Positions 35,369-44,105 of a stretch of 64,000 nt of DNA are shown here, piece by piece; position 1 is the first letter of the stretch, and each line of letters begins with the position of its first letter. Source of the stretch: JBBSEX01 sp038239345 (GTDB taxonomy: Bacteria; Acidobacteriota; Terriglobia; Bryobacterales; Bryobacteraceae); assembly GCA_038239345.1 (NCBI GenBank), contig JBBSEX010000003.1, forward strand, positions 304,158 to 368,157, given 5' to 3'. The position numbers were made by a program, and so were the translations under genes. The notes beneath the pieces were generated by a model. It was not told where the DNA came from. It worked only from the letters and a program-made list of their open reading frames with translations, and did not search any database.

Positions 35369-36070
35369 ATGCCGTTTTCGCCCATCTTAGCTTTTCACGT
35401 TTGCGCTGGAATCGTCGGCTTACTCTCCGGCGCCGTAGCAATGTCCGTGCGCAAAGGTTCGCCCCGGCATCGCATCGCTGGAAATGTATTCTGCATATCC
35501 ATGTTGTGTATGGCCGCGGTTGGAGCATACCTGGCGTTCCCGAAATCGCAAACGAATAATATCGTGGGCGGCGTTCTAACGTTCTACATGGTGGCGACCG
35601 CATGGGCCACCGCCAGGCGCAGAAACGCGAAACCGGGCATCTTCGATTGGAGTGCGCTTCTTTTTGCACTGGCGCTCGGAACCACCTGCATCGCTTTTGG
35701 TGTGGAAGGGGCACGCAGCCCAACCGGGACCAAAGATGGGGTTCCCGCCGGGATGAACTTTTTTCTTGGGAGCATAGTTCTGCTGGCTGCGGCCGGGGAC
35801 ATTCGCTTCCTCATGCGCGGTCTCTCCAGCACGCAGCGCATCGCCCGACATCTTTGGCGCATGTGCTTTGCCCTATTTATTGCCGCCGGATCCTTCTTCC
35901 TCGGCCAGCAACAAGTATTCCCCGCGTTCATCCGCAAAATGAACATACTCGCGATCCCCGCCGTCCTCCCCCTGCTATTCCTCGTCTCCTGGCTAATCCG
36001 AATTCGCTTCGCAAAGGCATACACTACCAACCCCACGCCACACCCGGCCGATATCTACTTGCCGACGTAG
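35369..36070 (+). CDS. DUF2306-like integral membrane protein
   Basis: 233 residues with about six to seven hydrophobic helices (FHVCAGIVGLLSGAVAMSV, ISMLCMAAVGAYLAF, VLTFYMVATAWA, LLFALALGTTCIAFG, FLGSIVLLAAAGDIRFL, MCFALFIAAGSFFLG, PAVLPLLFLVSWLI). The first helix with His and the following KGSPRHRIAGNVFC fit the DUF2306/predicted membrane protein family found widely in soil bacteria. Function unknown; conserved His residues within helices suggest metal or haem binding. The gene begins 2 nt after the preceding stop. Confidence 0.7.
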   Translation: MPFSPILAFHVCAGIVGLLSGAVAMSVRKGSPRHRIAGNVFCISMLCMAAVGAYLAFPKSQTNNIVGGVLTFYMVATAWATARRRNAKPGIFDWSALLFALALGTTCIAFGVEGARSPTGTKDGVPAGMNFFLGSIVLLAAAGDIRFLMRGLSSTQRIARHLWRMCFALFIAAGSFFLGQQQVFPAFIRKMNILAIPAVLPLLFLVSWLIRIRFAKAYTTNPTPHPADIYLPT

Positions 36071-36072
36071 CC

Positions 36073-37977
36073 TTATCGCCCGAAGTCATCCAGAGCCGCC
36101 ACATTCATAACCGTCGAAACATCCCCTAACTCCTCGCCCAAATACTTGAGGCGCATTAAACGCCGCACGATTTTTCCGCTTTGGGTCTTCGGCAATTCTC
36201 TCACCGGGATGATTTCCTTTGGCCGGAACGTCGGCCCAAGCGACTCCACCAAATGCGCTGCGATCGCATCCGCGCCCACAGGATTTCGCAGGACCACGAA
36301 GGCGACGATTGTCTCGCCTTTCAGCTCGTCGGGTACTCCGATCACCGCCGCTTCCGATACCGCGGGGTGCTCCATCAGCGCGTCTTCCACCTCGGCCGGT
36401 CCTACCTTTCGACCCGCCACGTTCATCGATTCATCCGCTCGGCCGTGCAGAAACCAACAGCCGTCTTCGTCCACGCTGGCCCAGTCGCCGTGATTCCAAA
36501 TCCCCGGCCATCGCGACCAGTACGTCTCGATGTAGCGTTCGGGATCGTTCCAAATTCCTCGGGTCATCGACGGAGCGGGTTTCGTGCAGACCAGATAGCC
36601 AAGTGTGCCGGGCGGAACCGGACGTCCGGCGTCGTCCACAATTTCTGCCGCCATCCCAGGCGCCGGCGCGCCCACCGTGCATGACTTCAACGCCTGGATC
36701 GGTAGCGGGAAAAGGAAGCAGCCGACAATCTCCGTGCCCCCGGAAATGTTGATGATAGGGCAGCGCCGGTGGCCGATCTTGTCGAAGAACCACTGATACG
36801 AAGTATCGTCCCATGGCTCGCCAGTCGACCCCAGCAATCGCAGCGAACTCATCTTCTGCTTCGGAGCTCCGGAGCGAATGCCGGCGGCGGCCGCCCTGGA
36901 GTTCGCCAAGGAGCTTTCACTGCGCATCAACAGTCGAATCGCGGTCGGCGAAATGCCGAAGGTCGTGATGCGGTGCCGCTCGATCGTCTCCCACAAACGG
37001 TCGTGCCGCGGATAGTCCGGCGCGCCATCATATAGGAAAATCGTGCCGCCGAAATTGTGGTTCCCGATGATGCTCCAAGGCCCCATCATCCAGCCGATAT
37101 CGGTCAACCAGAAGAAGCGGTCATCGGGCTTATGGTCGAAGGCGAGGTAAATCTCCTTCGCCATCTGGGCCAGAGTTCCGGCGTGCGTGTGGACCGTGCC
37201 TTTCGGCTTGCCCGTAGTCCCCGACGTGTACAAAATCATCGCCGGTGTTTCCGAATCGAGTGGCAACGCAGCCCCCTCGGCGCTGGCTCCGGCAAAGTCA
37301 AATGGCTGCCCATAGCGGGCCACGATCATGGTCGCGGGCGACTCAGCTTTCTCAATGGCCTGTGCTACTTTTTCGGCGAGTGGAATGCGCTTCCCGCGGC
37401 GCACCAGATGATCTACCGTGAAGACGGCGCGTGCTCCGGAATCCTGCAGGCGTGTGGCGATCGCACCCGCCCCGAAGCCAGCGAAAATCGGTACCGCCAC
37501 TAGCCCCAACTGGAAGCAGGCGTACAAAATCGTGACGGCTTCGGGCACCATCGGCATGCACAGCGCCACCCGATCTCCTTGATCGAGCCATAGCGAGCGC
37601 AGGTGATTCGCCATGCCGTTGACGTCCGTCTGCAACTCGTCAAACGTCACCACCCGCGTGGTCCCGTCTTCACCTTCCCAAATGATCGCCGGATTGGCCG
37701 AGCCCACATGCCGCGTAAGACAATTCTCGGCGATATTAATCTTGCCGCCAGTGAACCACTTGGCCCATTCGACGCCGCCCGAAGTATCCAGCACCTGCTG
37801 ATAGGGCTGCGAAAAATGGATGCCGGTTTCGCGCACCATCTCGGCCCAGAATTCTTCCAGATGATCAACCGACCAACGGAGGAACTCCTCGCGCGTTTCG
37901 ATGCCCAAGCGCTGCATCATGCGCCATGCGTTCGTTTGCTCAATCCACTGCTGGCCGGGCTTCCAGATCCACGACAT
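36073..37977 (-). CDS. Acyl-CoA synthetase of the acetyl/acetoacetyl-CoA ligase type
   Basis: 634 residues of the AMP-forming ligase family, activating a short acid to its CoA thioester through an acyl-adenylate. Motifs in order: the P-loop YTSGTTGKPKGTVHTH (about 250-265), SGGTEIVGCF (about 395), GRADESMNVAGRKVGPAEVE (about 525-545), and PKTQSGKIVRRLMR with the catalytic Lys (about 600-613). The N-terminal AcsA-like cap is present. It starts 9 nt after the end of the homogentisate dioxygenase homologue on the same strand, so it probably belongs to that operon and may activate the acetoacetate released by homogentisate breakdown, but acetate or propionate are equally possible. Confidence 0.85.
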   Translation of the reverse strand: MSWIWKPGQQWIEQTNAWRMMQRLGIETREEFLRWSVDHLEEFWAEMVRETGIHFSQPYQQVLDTSGGVEWAKWFTGGKINIAENCLTRHVGSANPAIIWEGEDGTTRVVTFDELQTDVNGMANHLRSLWLDQGDRVALCMPMVPEAVTILYACFQLGLVAVPIFAGFGAGAIATRLQDSGARAVFTVDHLVRRGKRIPLAEKVAQAIEKAESPATMIVARYGQPFDFAGASAEGAALPLDSETPAMILYTSGTTGKPKGTVHTHAGTLAQMAKEIYLAFDHKPDDRFFWLTDIGWMMGPWSIIGNHNFGGTIFLYDGAPDYPRHDRLWETIERHRITTFGISPTAIRLLMRSESSLANSRAAAAGIRSGAPKQKMSSLRLLGSTGEPWDDTSYQWFFDKIGHRRCPIINISGGTEIVGCFLFPLPIQALKSCTVGAPAPGMAAEIVDDAGRPVPPGTLGYLVCTKPAPSMTRGIWNDPERYIETYWSRWPGIWNHGDWASVDEDGCWFLHGRADESMNVAGRKVGPAEVEDALMEHPAVSEAAVIGVPDELKGETIVAFVVLRNPVGADAIAAHLVESLGPTFRPKEIIPVRELPKTQSGKIVRRLMRLKYLGEELGDVSTVMNVAALDDFGR

Positions 37978-37986
37978 GCCTTGGCG

Positions 37987-39102
37987 CTAGCTTTTCACTT
38001 CGACTTTAGGTATCCAGCTAGCCCAATATTCCTTCCACTCGACGCTCTCGCCGGCGGGCAGAACATTGATCGGATTCAACCCATCCAGCATCACGGCGTA
38101 TTCATCGGTATGCGTTTTTTTGCTTTGATTCGCCAGCGCCTTCGGATGCGGCCCATGATGAATCCCTCGCGGATGTAGCGTTGCCATGCCGGGCTTGATG
38201 TTGTCTTTGCTGAAGAAATCGCCGTCGTGATAGAAGATGAATTCGTCGTAGTCGGTGTTGCGATGGAAGAAAGGAACCCGCAGCGCATCCGGATCTTCTT
38301 CCAACGGGCGCGGCAGAAAGCTGCAGACCACAGCGCCTTCCGTGACGAAGGTAGTATGGGCGCTGGGTGGAAGGTGGGCCCGATGGCTCATGATCGGCCG
38401 GATATCGCGCATGTTGATTTTCCAGACCGTAAGGTCGCCCTTCCAACCCACGACATCCATCGGATTGAACGGATAAAAGATCTTCGAATATTCGTCGTCC
38501 ACTTTGATCCGCACTTCCCATTCGCGATTGTCATCCAGGATGGGCGCGGGCTCAGGGGTAACAACCACACCGGGATCGTACAGCGCATGCTGCCCGATAA
38601 GACCCTTTTCCGGCGGCTCAAATTCGTGTTTGGATTGGATAATGAGGAAGAAATTATCGCGTGAATCGGGAACGATGCGATAGGTTACGGCCCGCGGAAT
38701 GTTGATGTAATCGCCAGGTTCAAAGCGCATCGGACCGAAGTCCGTTTCAATCGTCCCTTCGCCGCGATGGATGAAATAGAGTTCGTCCCCATCGGCATTG
38801 CGGAAATAGAACGGCATCGTCTCAGCCCGCCGCGACACGTACACCTTCACGTCGTCATTGCCAAGAAACGCATCGGGTGACCCGTTGGCATCGTGCAGAT
38901 CGGTTGGCTCAATCTTGTTCAGATCGAAACAATGCGGGCGAAGTTTGCCTTCGAAACGAATCCAGCCCGTGGGCGGATGGGCGTGATAGAGATGCGCCGA
39001 TTTCCCGTAGAAACCCTTCCGGCCGTGCTCTTCTTCGAACGTGCCTTCTGGTAGGCCGACATGGGCCTGTTGGGCAGTCTTGCCCTTTTTAAGAGGATAC
39101 AT
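37987..39102 (-). CDS. hmgA: Homogentisate 1,2-dioxygenase family protein
   Basis: 371 residues with the cupin-type HGD fold. The likely iron ligands are His in FFHRNTDYDEF, Glu in the same DEF, and His in GIHHGPHP, matching the spacing of the human enzyme. GEGTIETDFGPMRFEPGDYI and YPFNPMDVVGW are conserved too. The protein is shorter than the classical 430-445 residue enzymes and belongs to a compact bacterial clade, so activity on homogentisate is likely rather than certain. The reaction opens the ring of homogentisate to maleylacetoacetate. It is followed by an acyl-CoA synthetase gene and is divergent from phenylalanine hydroxylase. SD-like GAGAGG precedes ATG 39102. Confidence 0.85.
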   Translation of the reverse strand: MYPLKKGKTAQQAHVGLPEGTFEEEHGRKGFYGKSAHLYHAHPPTGWIRFEGKLRPHCFDLNKIEPTDLHDANGSPDAFLGNDDVKVYVSRRAETMPFYFRNADGDELYFIHRGEGTIETDFGPMRFEPGDYINIPRAVTYRIVPDSRDNFFLIIQSKHEFEPPEKGLIGQHALYDPGVVVTPEPAPILDDNREWEVRIKVDDEYSKIFYPFNPMDVVGWKGDLTVWKINMRDIRPIMSHRAHLPPSAHTTFVTEGAVVCSFLPRPLEEDPDALRVPFFHRNTDYDEFIFYHDGDFFSKDNIKPGMATLHPRGIHHGPHPKALANQSKKTHTDEYAVMLDGLNPINVLPAGESVEWKEYWASWIPKVEVKS

Positions 39103-39127
39103 AGTTAAACCCTCTCTCAGAATAGCT

Positions 39128-39610
39128 CTAGTAAATCTGCACCGCCGAGACAGCCCCGTCGCTTAATCTGATAGTGGCGATTTTGGCCCCCTTCGATTGA
39201 TAGCTGAGCGTCTCCACCAGATGATCCTCTTCCGGCATCGTCAGCGATGCGGCCGGCGGGCCGAGCTTTCCAATTACATCCGCGCGCGTCAAGCCCACCG
39301 CTACTTTGGCGAAATCTTCCTTGGTGGGAGAGAAAACCGGCGCGCTCGGCTGGACATCGACGCTGCGTTTCCGATTGGCGGACCCGGACCCGCCGCGGTT
39401 TAGCAGCTTCGAACTATCCATCACAGGGATGATGCGCTTCGGCTTCTCGGTTACAGCGGGAGGAACGTTTACGATCACCTTCTCCACTTTCTTTTCACTG
39501 GTAGTGGCACGGGAGTAGGTGCTATGTTCATCCGCACCCGTCATGGCCCAGGCCGAAACGGAAAGAAACGTTGAGAGCACCATCGAGTACAACACAAGCC
39601 AAATTGTCAT
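39128..39610 (-). CDS. Small secreted protein with BamE/SmpA-like C-terminus
   Basis: 160 residues with a signal peptide (MTIWLVLYSMVLSTFLSVSAWA). A low-complexity linker is followed by VAVGLTRADVIGKLGPP, then a strand pair (VETLSYQSKGAKIATIRL, AVSAVQIY). That alpha-beta motif recalls the BamE/OmlA fold, in which a LGxxxxDVxxxLGxP motif starts the domain. It ends 26 nt before hmgA and may share its transcript. Role unknown; the gene is likely periplasmic or outer-membrane bound. Confidence 0.6.
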   Translation of the reverse strand: MTIWLVLYSMVLSTFLSVSAWAMTGADEHSTYSRATTSEKKVEKVIVNVPPAVTEKPKRIIPVMDSSKLLNRGGSGSANRKRSVDVQPSAPVFSPTKEDFAKVAVGLTRADVIGKLGPPAASLTMPEEDHLVETLSYQSKGAKIATIRLSDGAVSAVQIY

Positions 39611-39742
39611 GCGTGATCGCCCCTATTCATCCTATGTTGGCTCGGCAAGGAATACCATCGCGGAACACCTTAGGCCAGCCAGAGCCTCACCCTACTCATC
39701 GGCGGGATTGTGAGGGGCTTGAATCGCCCATTCAATATTCAG

Positions 39743-39771
39743 TTGAACACCACGTTGTTGTGGTGTACGAT
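39743..39771 (+). promoter_or_regulatory. phhA promoter with overlapping palindromic operator
   Basis: TTGAAC (39743-39748) and TACGAT (39766-39771) form a sigma-70-type promoter with a 17-bp spacer. Inside it, ACACCAC (39747-39753) and GTGGTGT (39760-39766) are a perfect inverted repeat around GTTGTT, overlapping both boxes. A protein bound there would block RNA polymerase. The phhA start codon with GGAG upstream is at 39793. Confidence 0.55.
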
Positions 39772-39792
39772 CAAAACAGTGGAGTACTTCGC

Positions 39793-40710
39793 ATGCCGCA
39801 AACAGCAACAATTGCTCCTGGTTTAACTACCTCGGAGTCGCCGTTCATCGATGCAGCCCAGCGGAGCGGTGAACTATACATCCATCAACCATATGAGTTG
39901 TATTCGGCGGAGAATCAAGAGTCCTGGCGGCGCCTGTATGGGCGGATGTTGCCGCGCTGGGAGCGATACGCGAACCCGCATTTTCTGAAGGGCATTGAAT
40001 CCTTGTGTCTCGACCCGAATCAAGTCCCGCGGCTCGCCGACGTCAACCGGTTTCTCTGTCCCTTAACCGGATTTCAGGCTAAGCCGGTAAGCGGTTACAT
40101 CCCGGCCTTTCTGTTCTTCGATTGTCTTCGCAATCGGGAATTCCCCACTACGATCACGATCCGCAGGTCCGATAAGCTTGATTACCTGCCTGAGCCCGAC
40201 ATCTTTCACGACATCGCGGGCCACGTTCCGATGCATACGGATCGCAACTTCGCCGAGACCCTGGTGCGCTTCGGAAACTGCGCTCACACGGCAGTGGATC
40301 TGGTGTCGGGCATCCGCGATGAAGAGACTCGGGTGCATTGCCTGACAAGCATCATCCGGGCGATGGCGCGCTTCTTTTGGTTCACGGTCGAGTTTGGATT
40401 GATGCAGTCCGCCGACGGGATGAAGGTCTATGGGAGCGGATTGTTAAGTTCGTATGGAGAGATCGCGCATGCCATCGAATCACCCGAGGTCCAGCGGTAT
40501 CCGTTGCAACTGGAGTGGGCGATTAACCAAGGTTTTGAGATAAACCATTATCAACCACTACTGTTCTGGGTGGAAAGCTTTGATCATCTCTTCAGTTTGG
40601 TGGAACAACTGGAGCAGTGGATGAAAGACGGCAAGCTGAGCAATGTGGCGCCGGGCGAGCCGGGCGTGAATGAGCAGGATCTGAAGAGCTTCCTGTACGC
40701 ATCGACATAG
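39793..40710 (+). CDS. phhA: Phenylalanine 4-monooxygenase
   Basis: 305 residues from ATG 39793, chosen because GGAG sits 8 nt upstream and the frame further 5' does not resemble the family. It hydroxylates L-phenylalanine to L-tyrosine using molecular oxygen and a reduced pterin. The iron site is visible as FHDIAGHVPMHTD (two His) and a Glu in FWFTVEFGL, about 45-50 residues later. No regulatory ACT domain is present, as in other bacterial enzymes. It is divergent from the hmgA operon; with HmgA it marks a phenylalanine/tyrosine breakdown locus, though the intermediate genes are missing here. It is convergent with aroF, 1 nt apart. Confidence 0.93.
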   Translation: MPQTATIAPGLTTSESPFIDAAQRSGELYIHQPYELYSAENQESWRRLYGRMLPRWERYANPHFLKGIESLCLDPNQVPRLADVNRFLCPLTGFQAKPVSGYIPAFLFFDCLRNREFPTTITIRRSDKLDYLPEPDIFHDIAGHVPMHTDRNFAETLVRFGNCAHTAVDLVSGIRDEETRVHCLTSIIRAMARFFWFTVEFGLMQSADGMKVYGSGLLSSYGEIAHAIESPEVQRYPLQLEWAINQGFEINHYQPLLFWVESFDHLFSLVEQLEQWMKDGKLSNVAPGEPGVNEQDLKSFLYAST

Positions 40711-40711
40711 A

Positions 40712-41752
40712 CTACACCGCGGCTAGTTCCGCCTTCTTCATGCGGCGTGTGGCGAGCAGTTCGAAGATCGCTCGGGAATCATCGGCCAACTCGATAAACT
40801 GATCGGGAAACAGCGATTGATATCCATCGGACATCGCATGATCGGGATCGGGATGTACTTCCACGATTAGACCGGACGCCCCGCACGCCACCGCCGCCAG
40901 GGCCATTGGATGCACCTTATCGCGTTTGCCGGTGCCATGGCTGGGGTCGACGATTACGGGCAGATGGGTCAGCTTTTGCGCCGCTGGAACGATGCTCAGG
41001 TCCAGCGTGTTGCGCGTATGATCGGCAAAGGTGCGCACCCCGCGTTCGCAGAGGATCACCTGATAATTCCCTTCGGACATGACATACTCGGCAGCCATCA
41101 GGAATTCTTCCAGTGTTGCCGACATACCGCGTTTCAAGAGGATGGGAATTCGGGCTCGGCCGGCGCGGCGCAGTAACGAAAAGTTTTGCATGTTGCGGGC
41201 GCCGATCTGGGCGCAGTCGGCATACTTTTCCACAAGGTCGAAGGTCTCGACGTCGATTGCTTCGGTGACGATACCCAGCCCGGTTTCCGAGCGCGCTTCG
41301 GCCAGCAGGCGCAGACCTTCTTCGGCCAACCCTTGAAATGCGTAGGGCGATGTGCGCGGCTTGTAAGCGCCGCCTCGCAGCAATTGCGCGCCGCCGGCTT
41401 TGACGGCATGGGCCGCCGCCAGAATCTGCGCACGGCTTTCCACCGCACAGGGTCCGCCGCAGATAGCCAGTTGATCGCCGCCAACGCGAGCGCCCGCAAC
41501 CGTCACCACGGTGTTGTCCGGCTTCACCTCACGGCTCACCAGCTTATAGGGTTTCGAGACGCGAATCGCTTCCGACACTCCAGGCAGGCTTTCGAACTCG
41601 CTCGAATCTACCGCGCCGCGATTACCCGTGATGCCGATGGCAGTCCGCTGGGCGCCTGGCATCACATGAGGGCGGTATCCCAAACTCTCAATCTTCTGGC
41701 ACACCGCGGCTACATCGCGCTCGCTTGCCAATGCCTGCATGACAACTAACAT
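40712..41752 (-). CDS. aroF: 3-deoxy-7-phosphoheptulonate (DAHP) synthase with N-terminal ferredoxin-like domain
   Basis: 346 residues. The first 70 or so form the ferredoxin-like/ACT-type regulatory domain (MLVVMQALASERDVAAVCQ...SVSEAIRV-like end). The TIM barrel has AICGGPCAVES (about 96-106), LRGGAYKPRTSPYAFQG, KRGMSATLEEF, DPSHGTGKRDKVHPMALAA and VEVHPDPDHAMSDG, all signatures of type I-beta DAHP synthase. It condenses phosphoenolpyruvate and erythrose 4-phosphate as the first step of aromatic amino acid synthesis; the N-terminal domain gives feedback inhibition. It is the last gene of a minus-strand operon with YkgJ and a SIR2-like protein and is convergent with phhA. Confidence 0.93.
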   Translation of the reverse strand: MLVVMQALASERDVAAVCQKIESLGYRPHVMPGAQRTAIGITGNRGAVDSSEFESLPGVSEAIRVSKPYKLVSREVKPDNTVVTVAGARVGGDQLAICGGPCAVESRAQILAAAHAVKAGGAQLLRGGAYKPRTSPYAFQGLAEEGLRLLAEARSETGLGIVTEAIDVETFDLVEKYADCAQIGARNMQNFSLLRRAGRARIPILLKRGMSATLEEFLMAAEYVMSEGNYQVILCERGVRTFADHTRNTLDLSIVPAAQKLTHLPVIVDPSHGTGKRDKVHPMALAAVACGASGLIVEVHPDPDHAMSDGYQSLFPDQFIELADDSRAIFELLATRRMKKAELAAV

Positions 41753-41769
41753 AGTCTTTCCAGTTTCTC

Positions 41770-42273
41770 CTACCGGGGAAAATTCGAATCGTCCTTGAAC
41801 GCCTCAAGCGAGTTGTAGACGATGGGACAATAACACGCGCGATCGATAAATTCCCACATGCGAGCGGTGATCGATCCCGTGCCGCGGATCAGATGCGGGA
41901 AGTCTTCACAGGTGGAGGGACGTGCTTCATAGACGGTGCATTCATTGCCGTCGAGGAAGATGCAGCCATGTTCGTTGCGCTTCAGAATGACACCTTCATC
42001 ATCGCTCTGTTCCGTGTATTGGGCCACGAACTGCGACGGCTTCACGCGCAGGAATTTCGCCAGCTTCTGAATGTCGCGTTCGGTAACGGTGGTGGTGGCC
42101 ACTTTGCAGCAATTCGCGCATTGGGTGCAATCGATTTGAGACTCGACGTCTTCCGCGATGCGGCGAAAATGCCGCTCCACGAAATCCCGGGTCTTCAGGT
42201 GCTTTCGGAAGCGTTCATTCTCCGGACGCATCTTATCGCCCATACGGCGAATTTGAATCAGGTCGGTAATCAT
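41770..42273 (-). CDS. YkgJ-family cysteine cluster protein
   Basis: 167 residues. The N-terminal CTQCANCCK motif and the later HGCIFLDGNECTVYEARPSTC form the CxxCxxCC ... C ... C pattern of YkgJ/UPF0153 proteins, which bind zinc or an iron-sulfur cluster. It starts with ATGA overlap with the stop of the SIR2-like gene and ends 17 nt before aroF, so the three are almost certainly one transcript. The family's cellular role is poorly defined. Cytosolic, with no signal peptide. Confidence 0.85.
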   Translation of the reverse strand: MITDLIQIRRMGDKMRPENERFRKHLKTRDFVERHFRRIAEDVESQIDCTQCANCCKVATTTVTERDIQKLAKFLRVKPSQFVAQYTEQSDDEGVILKRNEHGCIFLDGNECTVYEARPSTCEDFPHLIRGTGSITARMWEFIDRACYCPIVYNSLEAFKDDSNFPR

Positions 42274-43469
42274 TCGTTGTCCGCCATCGCGGCGGTCTCT
42301 ACTTTGGAATGCTGATGAGGCACGCAGGCGGGCCGCGCCAGTTTGGGATCGCGCTGGCGGATGGCCTTGAGGATGGACGGAATATCGTCGAACTCCTCAA
42401 TCCAAATCGTTTCGACGCCGAATGAGGTTGCGTCCTTTTCTTCGAATTCGGTCATCAATTCGGCCAGGCGCGTAGCGGTTTCAGGTAGGCTGTTGCCGTC
42501 CGCCAAATCGTTGTCCTGCAAATCGGAATACTCGCCTAGTTTCTTGCGCAAGCGGGCTTCAATTTCCGGCACGCCATTCAATTTGCGTAGCATGTAATGG
42601 CGCTGCTCGGCGTTGCCCCGTTGATCCTTGGCGATATCCAACAGACGCCGCAGGTTCGGATCGGTAAACGATATTCCGACAAACAGACACGTGTAATCGG
42701 AAAACTTATTGATCTGAATCGTATTCTGCCAACTATAGGCGTGCAGATACTGCTGATGATAGTCGCCTTCGCCGAGAGTGACGGAATTAGCGAATGTTAG
42801 CGGACCTTCGCGGGGCAGATAACCATGCACGTGATATATGGGAAGTTCTCGCGATGCCGGCTTCATGCCCGGGGAATAGATGGAACGAAACGGAATGTCC
42901 ACTGAGAAGCTCTGCAAATAGTTTTCCAGCAGATCGTCGTAGTTATAAGTAATGATGGAATTAAGCACCGGACTCTTCGCCGGAGCTAGCGCCAGGGCCA
43001 GTATTTCCTGGAACAGTTTCGATTCCATGCGGTCCGGGAGCTCTTCATAAATCGCCCGGCGTACGGCTTCCTCGAATTCTCCACCGGGGTATTTGTCGCC
43101 GTGAAAGAACGTCTGCACATAGCGCGCGGCGGCGATGGGACTGGGATTCAGGATGTCGGTGAACAGGCGGGCGATCATCGAATTCTGGGTACTCGACGCT
43201 CCGCTTTCCGAGCCGATTGAATCCGCCTGAATGGTATTCAGCATCAACTTGTGGAGCAGCATGTTCCAACTGGGAAGCCCCAGTCCCATGGAAACTCCGG
43301 CGCCCAGCACCAGCACCAATCGCTCCTCCTGATGGGCCTTGATCAGGCTCTGGATGTGGCCTTCCCTGCCGCGCGGACCGGGGAGCCATTGCTTGGCCCG
43401 ATTCACCGATTGCCGCAAGCGCGACTTCAGCGATTCATCCGTTAAGACCTTCTCGATCCAGGTAGACAA
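42270..43469 (-). CDS. SIR2-like domain protein, probable NAD+-binding/NADase
   Basis: 399 residues. Residues about 45-300 form a SIR2-like domain: LVLVLGAGVSMGLGLPSW supplies the GAGxS NAD-binding loop, ITYNYDDLLENYL carries the conserved Asn/Asp, and IYHVHGYLPREGPL the catalytic His. FVGISFTDPNLRRLLDIA is the typical C-terminal segment. Proteins of this class act as NADases in several phage-defence systems, including Thoeris and stand-alone SIR2 proteins. The N-terminal 30 residues and the C-terminal 100 have no clear domain. It is the first gene of an operon with YkgJ and aroF, which is not a typical defence setting, so defence is only one hypothesis. Confidence 0.82.
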   Translation of the reverse strand: MSTWIEKVLTDESLKSRLRQSVNRAKQWLPGPRGREGHIQSLIKAHQEERLVLVLGAGVSMGLGLPSWNMLLHKLMLNTIQADSIGSESGASSTQNSMIARLFTDILNPSPIAAARYVQTFFHGDKYPGGEFEEAVRRAIYEELPDRMESKLFQEILALALAPAKSPVLNSIITYNYDDLLENYLQSFSVDIPFRSIYSPGMKPASRELPIYHVHGYLPREGPLTFANSVTLGEGDYHQQYLHAYSWQNTIQINKFSDYTCLFVGISFTDPNLRRLLDIAKDQRGNAEQRHYMLRKLNGVPEIEARLRKKLGEYSDLQDNDLADGNSLPETATRLAELMTEFEEKDATSFGVETIWIEEFDDIPSILKAIRQRDPKLARPACVPHQHSKVETAAMADNE

Positions 43470-43538
43470 CGTTCAGCTCCTAATCAAGGATAGCGCGTGG
43501 GCCCTAACCGAACGCTCATTTGGTAACGTGAAAGTTCC

Positions 43539-44102
43539 ATGGCCGACCATCTCTATCTTTCTTATTGGATCCGCGGTTTCAGCGCCAATAGCATGCTGCG
43601 CCACTTCGATAAGTTGATGCGGCAGTTTCCTTTTTCAGTTCTGACGAAAGGCGAAGCCATTCTGCAAATTCGCGCGGTGGACGATCAGGAGCCGGTTCTG
43701 GTGGAGCTTCCATTCTTATCGCCGCCCGATCTGGATGCCGTGGTGGCCACATATCGCGATTTTCAGAATGAAGATTCCTCCTTCGAACTGGAAACGGCGT
43801 GGGATTTATGGCGCTACGAAGGCGATTGGAAAGTGGAACCATCGCGTGTGACGCTGTCCGCGTTTGGCCCGGCGTACCCCAGTGAAGACGGCGAAAATCT
43901 AAGGATTGAATTCGGTCTGGAATCGCAATTCCTGCCTAATCCGGAGTTGCCAAACGGCTTGTACATGGCGCGTTCCAATCTTCGCAGTTTGATGACGCTG
44001 GTACATAAAATCGACGATGCGCTGCCGGTGGACAACCGGCGACTGTTCTCCGAATCGGGTGAAAATTTTGCCGATAAATTGCGCGATGCGGTGGAAGAAT
44101 GA
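43539..44102 (+). CDS. Conserved hypothetical protein
   Basis: 187 residues, no signal peptide or membrane helix. It begins MADHLYLSYWIRGFSANSML and has mixed alpha/beta character with conserved-looking aromatic and acidic residues (FELETAWDLWRYEGDW, RIEFGLESQFLPNPELPNG). I do not recognise the family, though the composition and codon use are like those of neighbouring core genes. It is divergent from the SIR2-like gene and convergent with the small response regulator gene, with 3 nt between stops. Confidence 0.7.
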   Translation: MADHLYLSYWIRGFSANSMLRHFDKLMRQFPFSVLTKGEAILQIRAVDDQEPVLVELPFLSPPDLDAVVATYRDFQNEDSSFELETAWDLWRYEGDWKVEPSRVTLSAFGPAYPSEDGENLRIEFGLESQFLPNPELPNGLYMARSNLRSLMTLVHKIDDALPVDNRRLFSESGENFADKLRDAVEE

Positions 44103-44105
44103 ACG

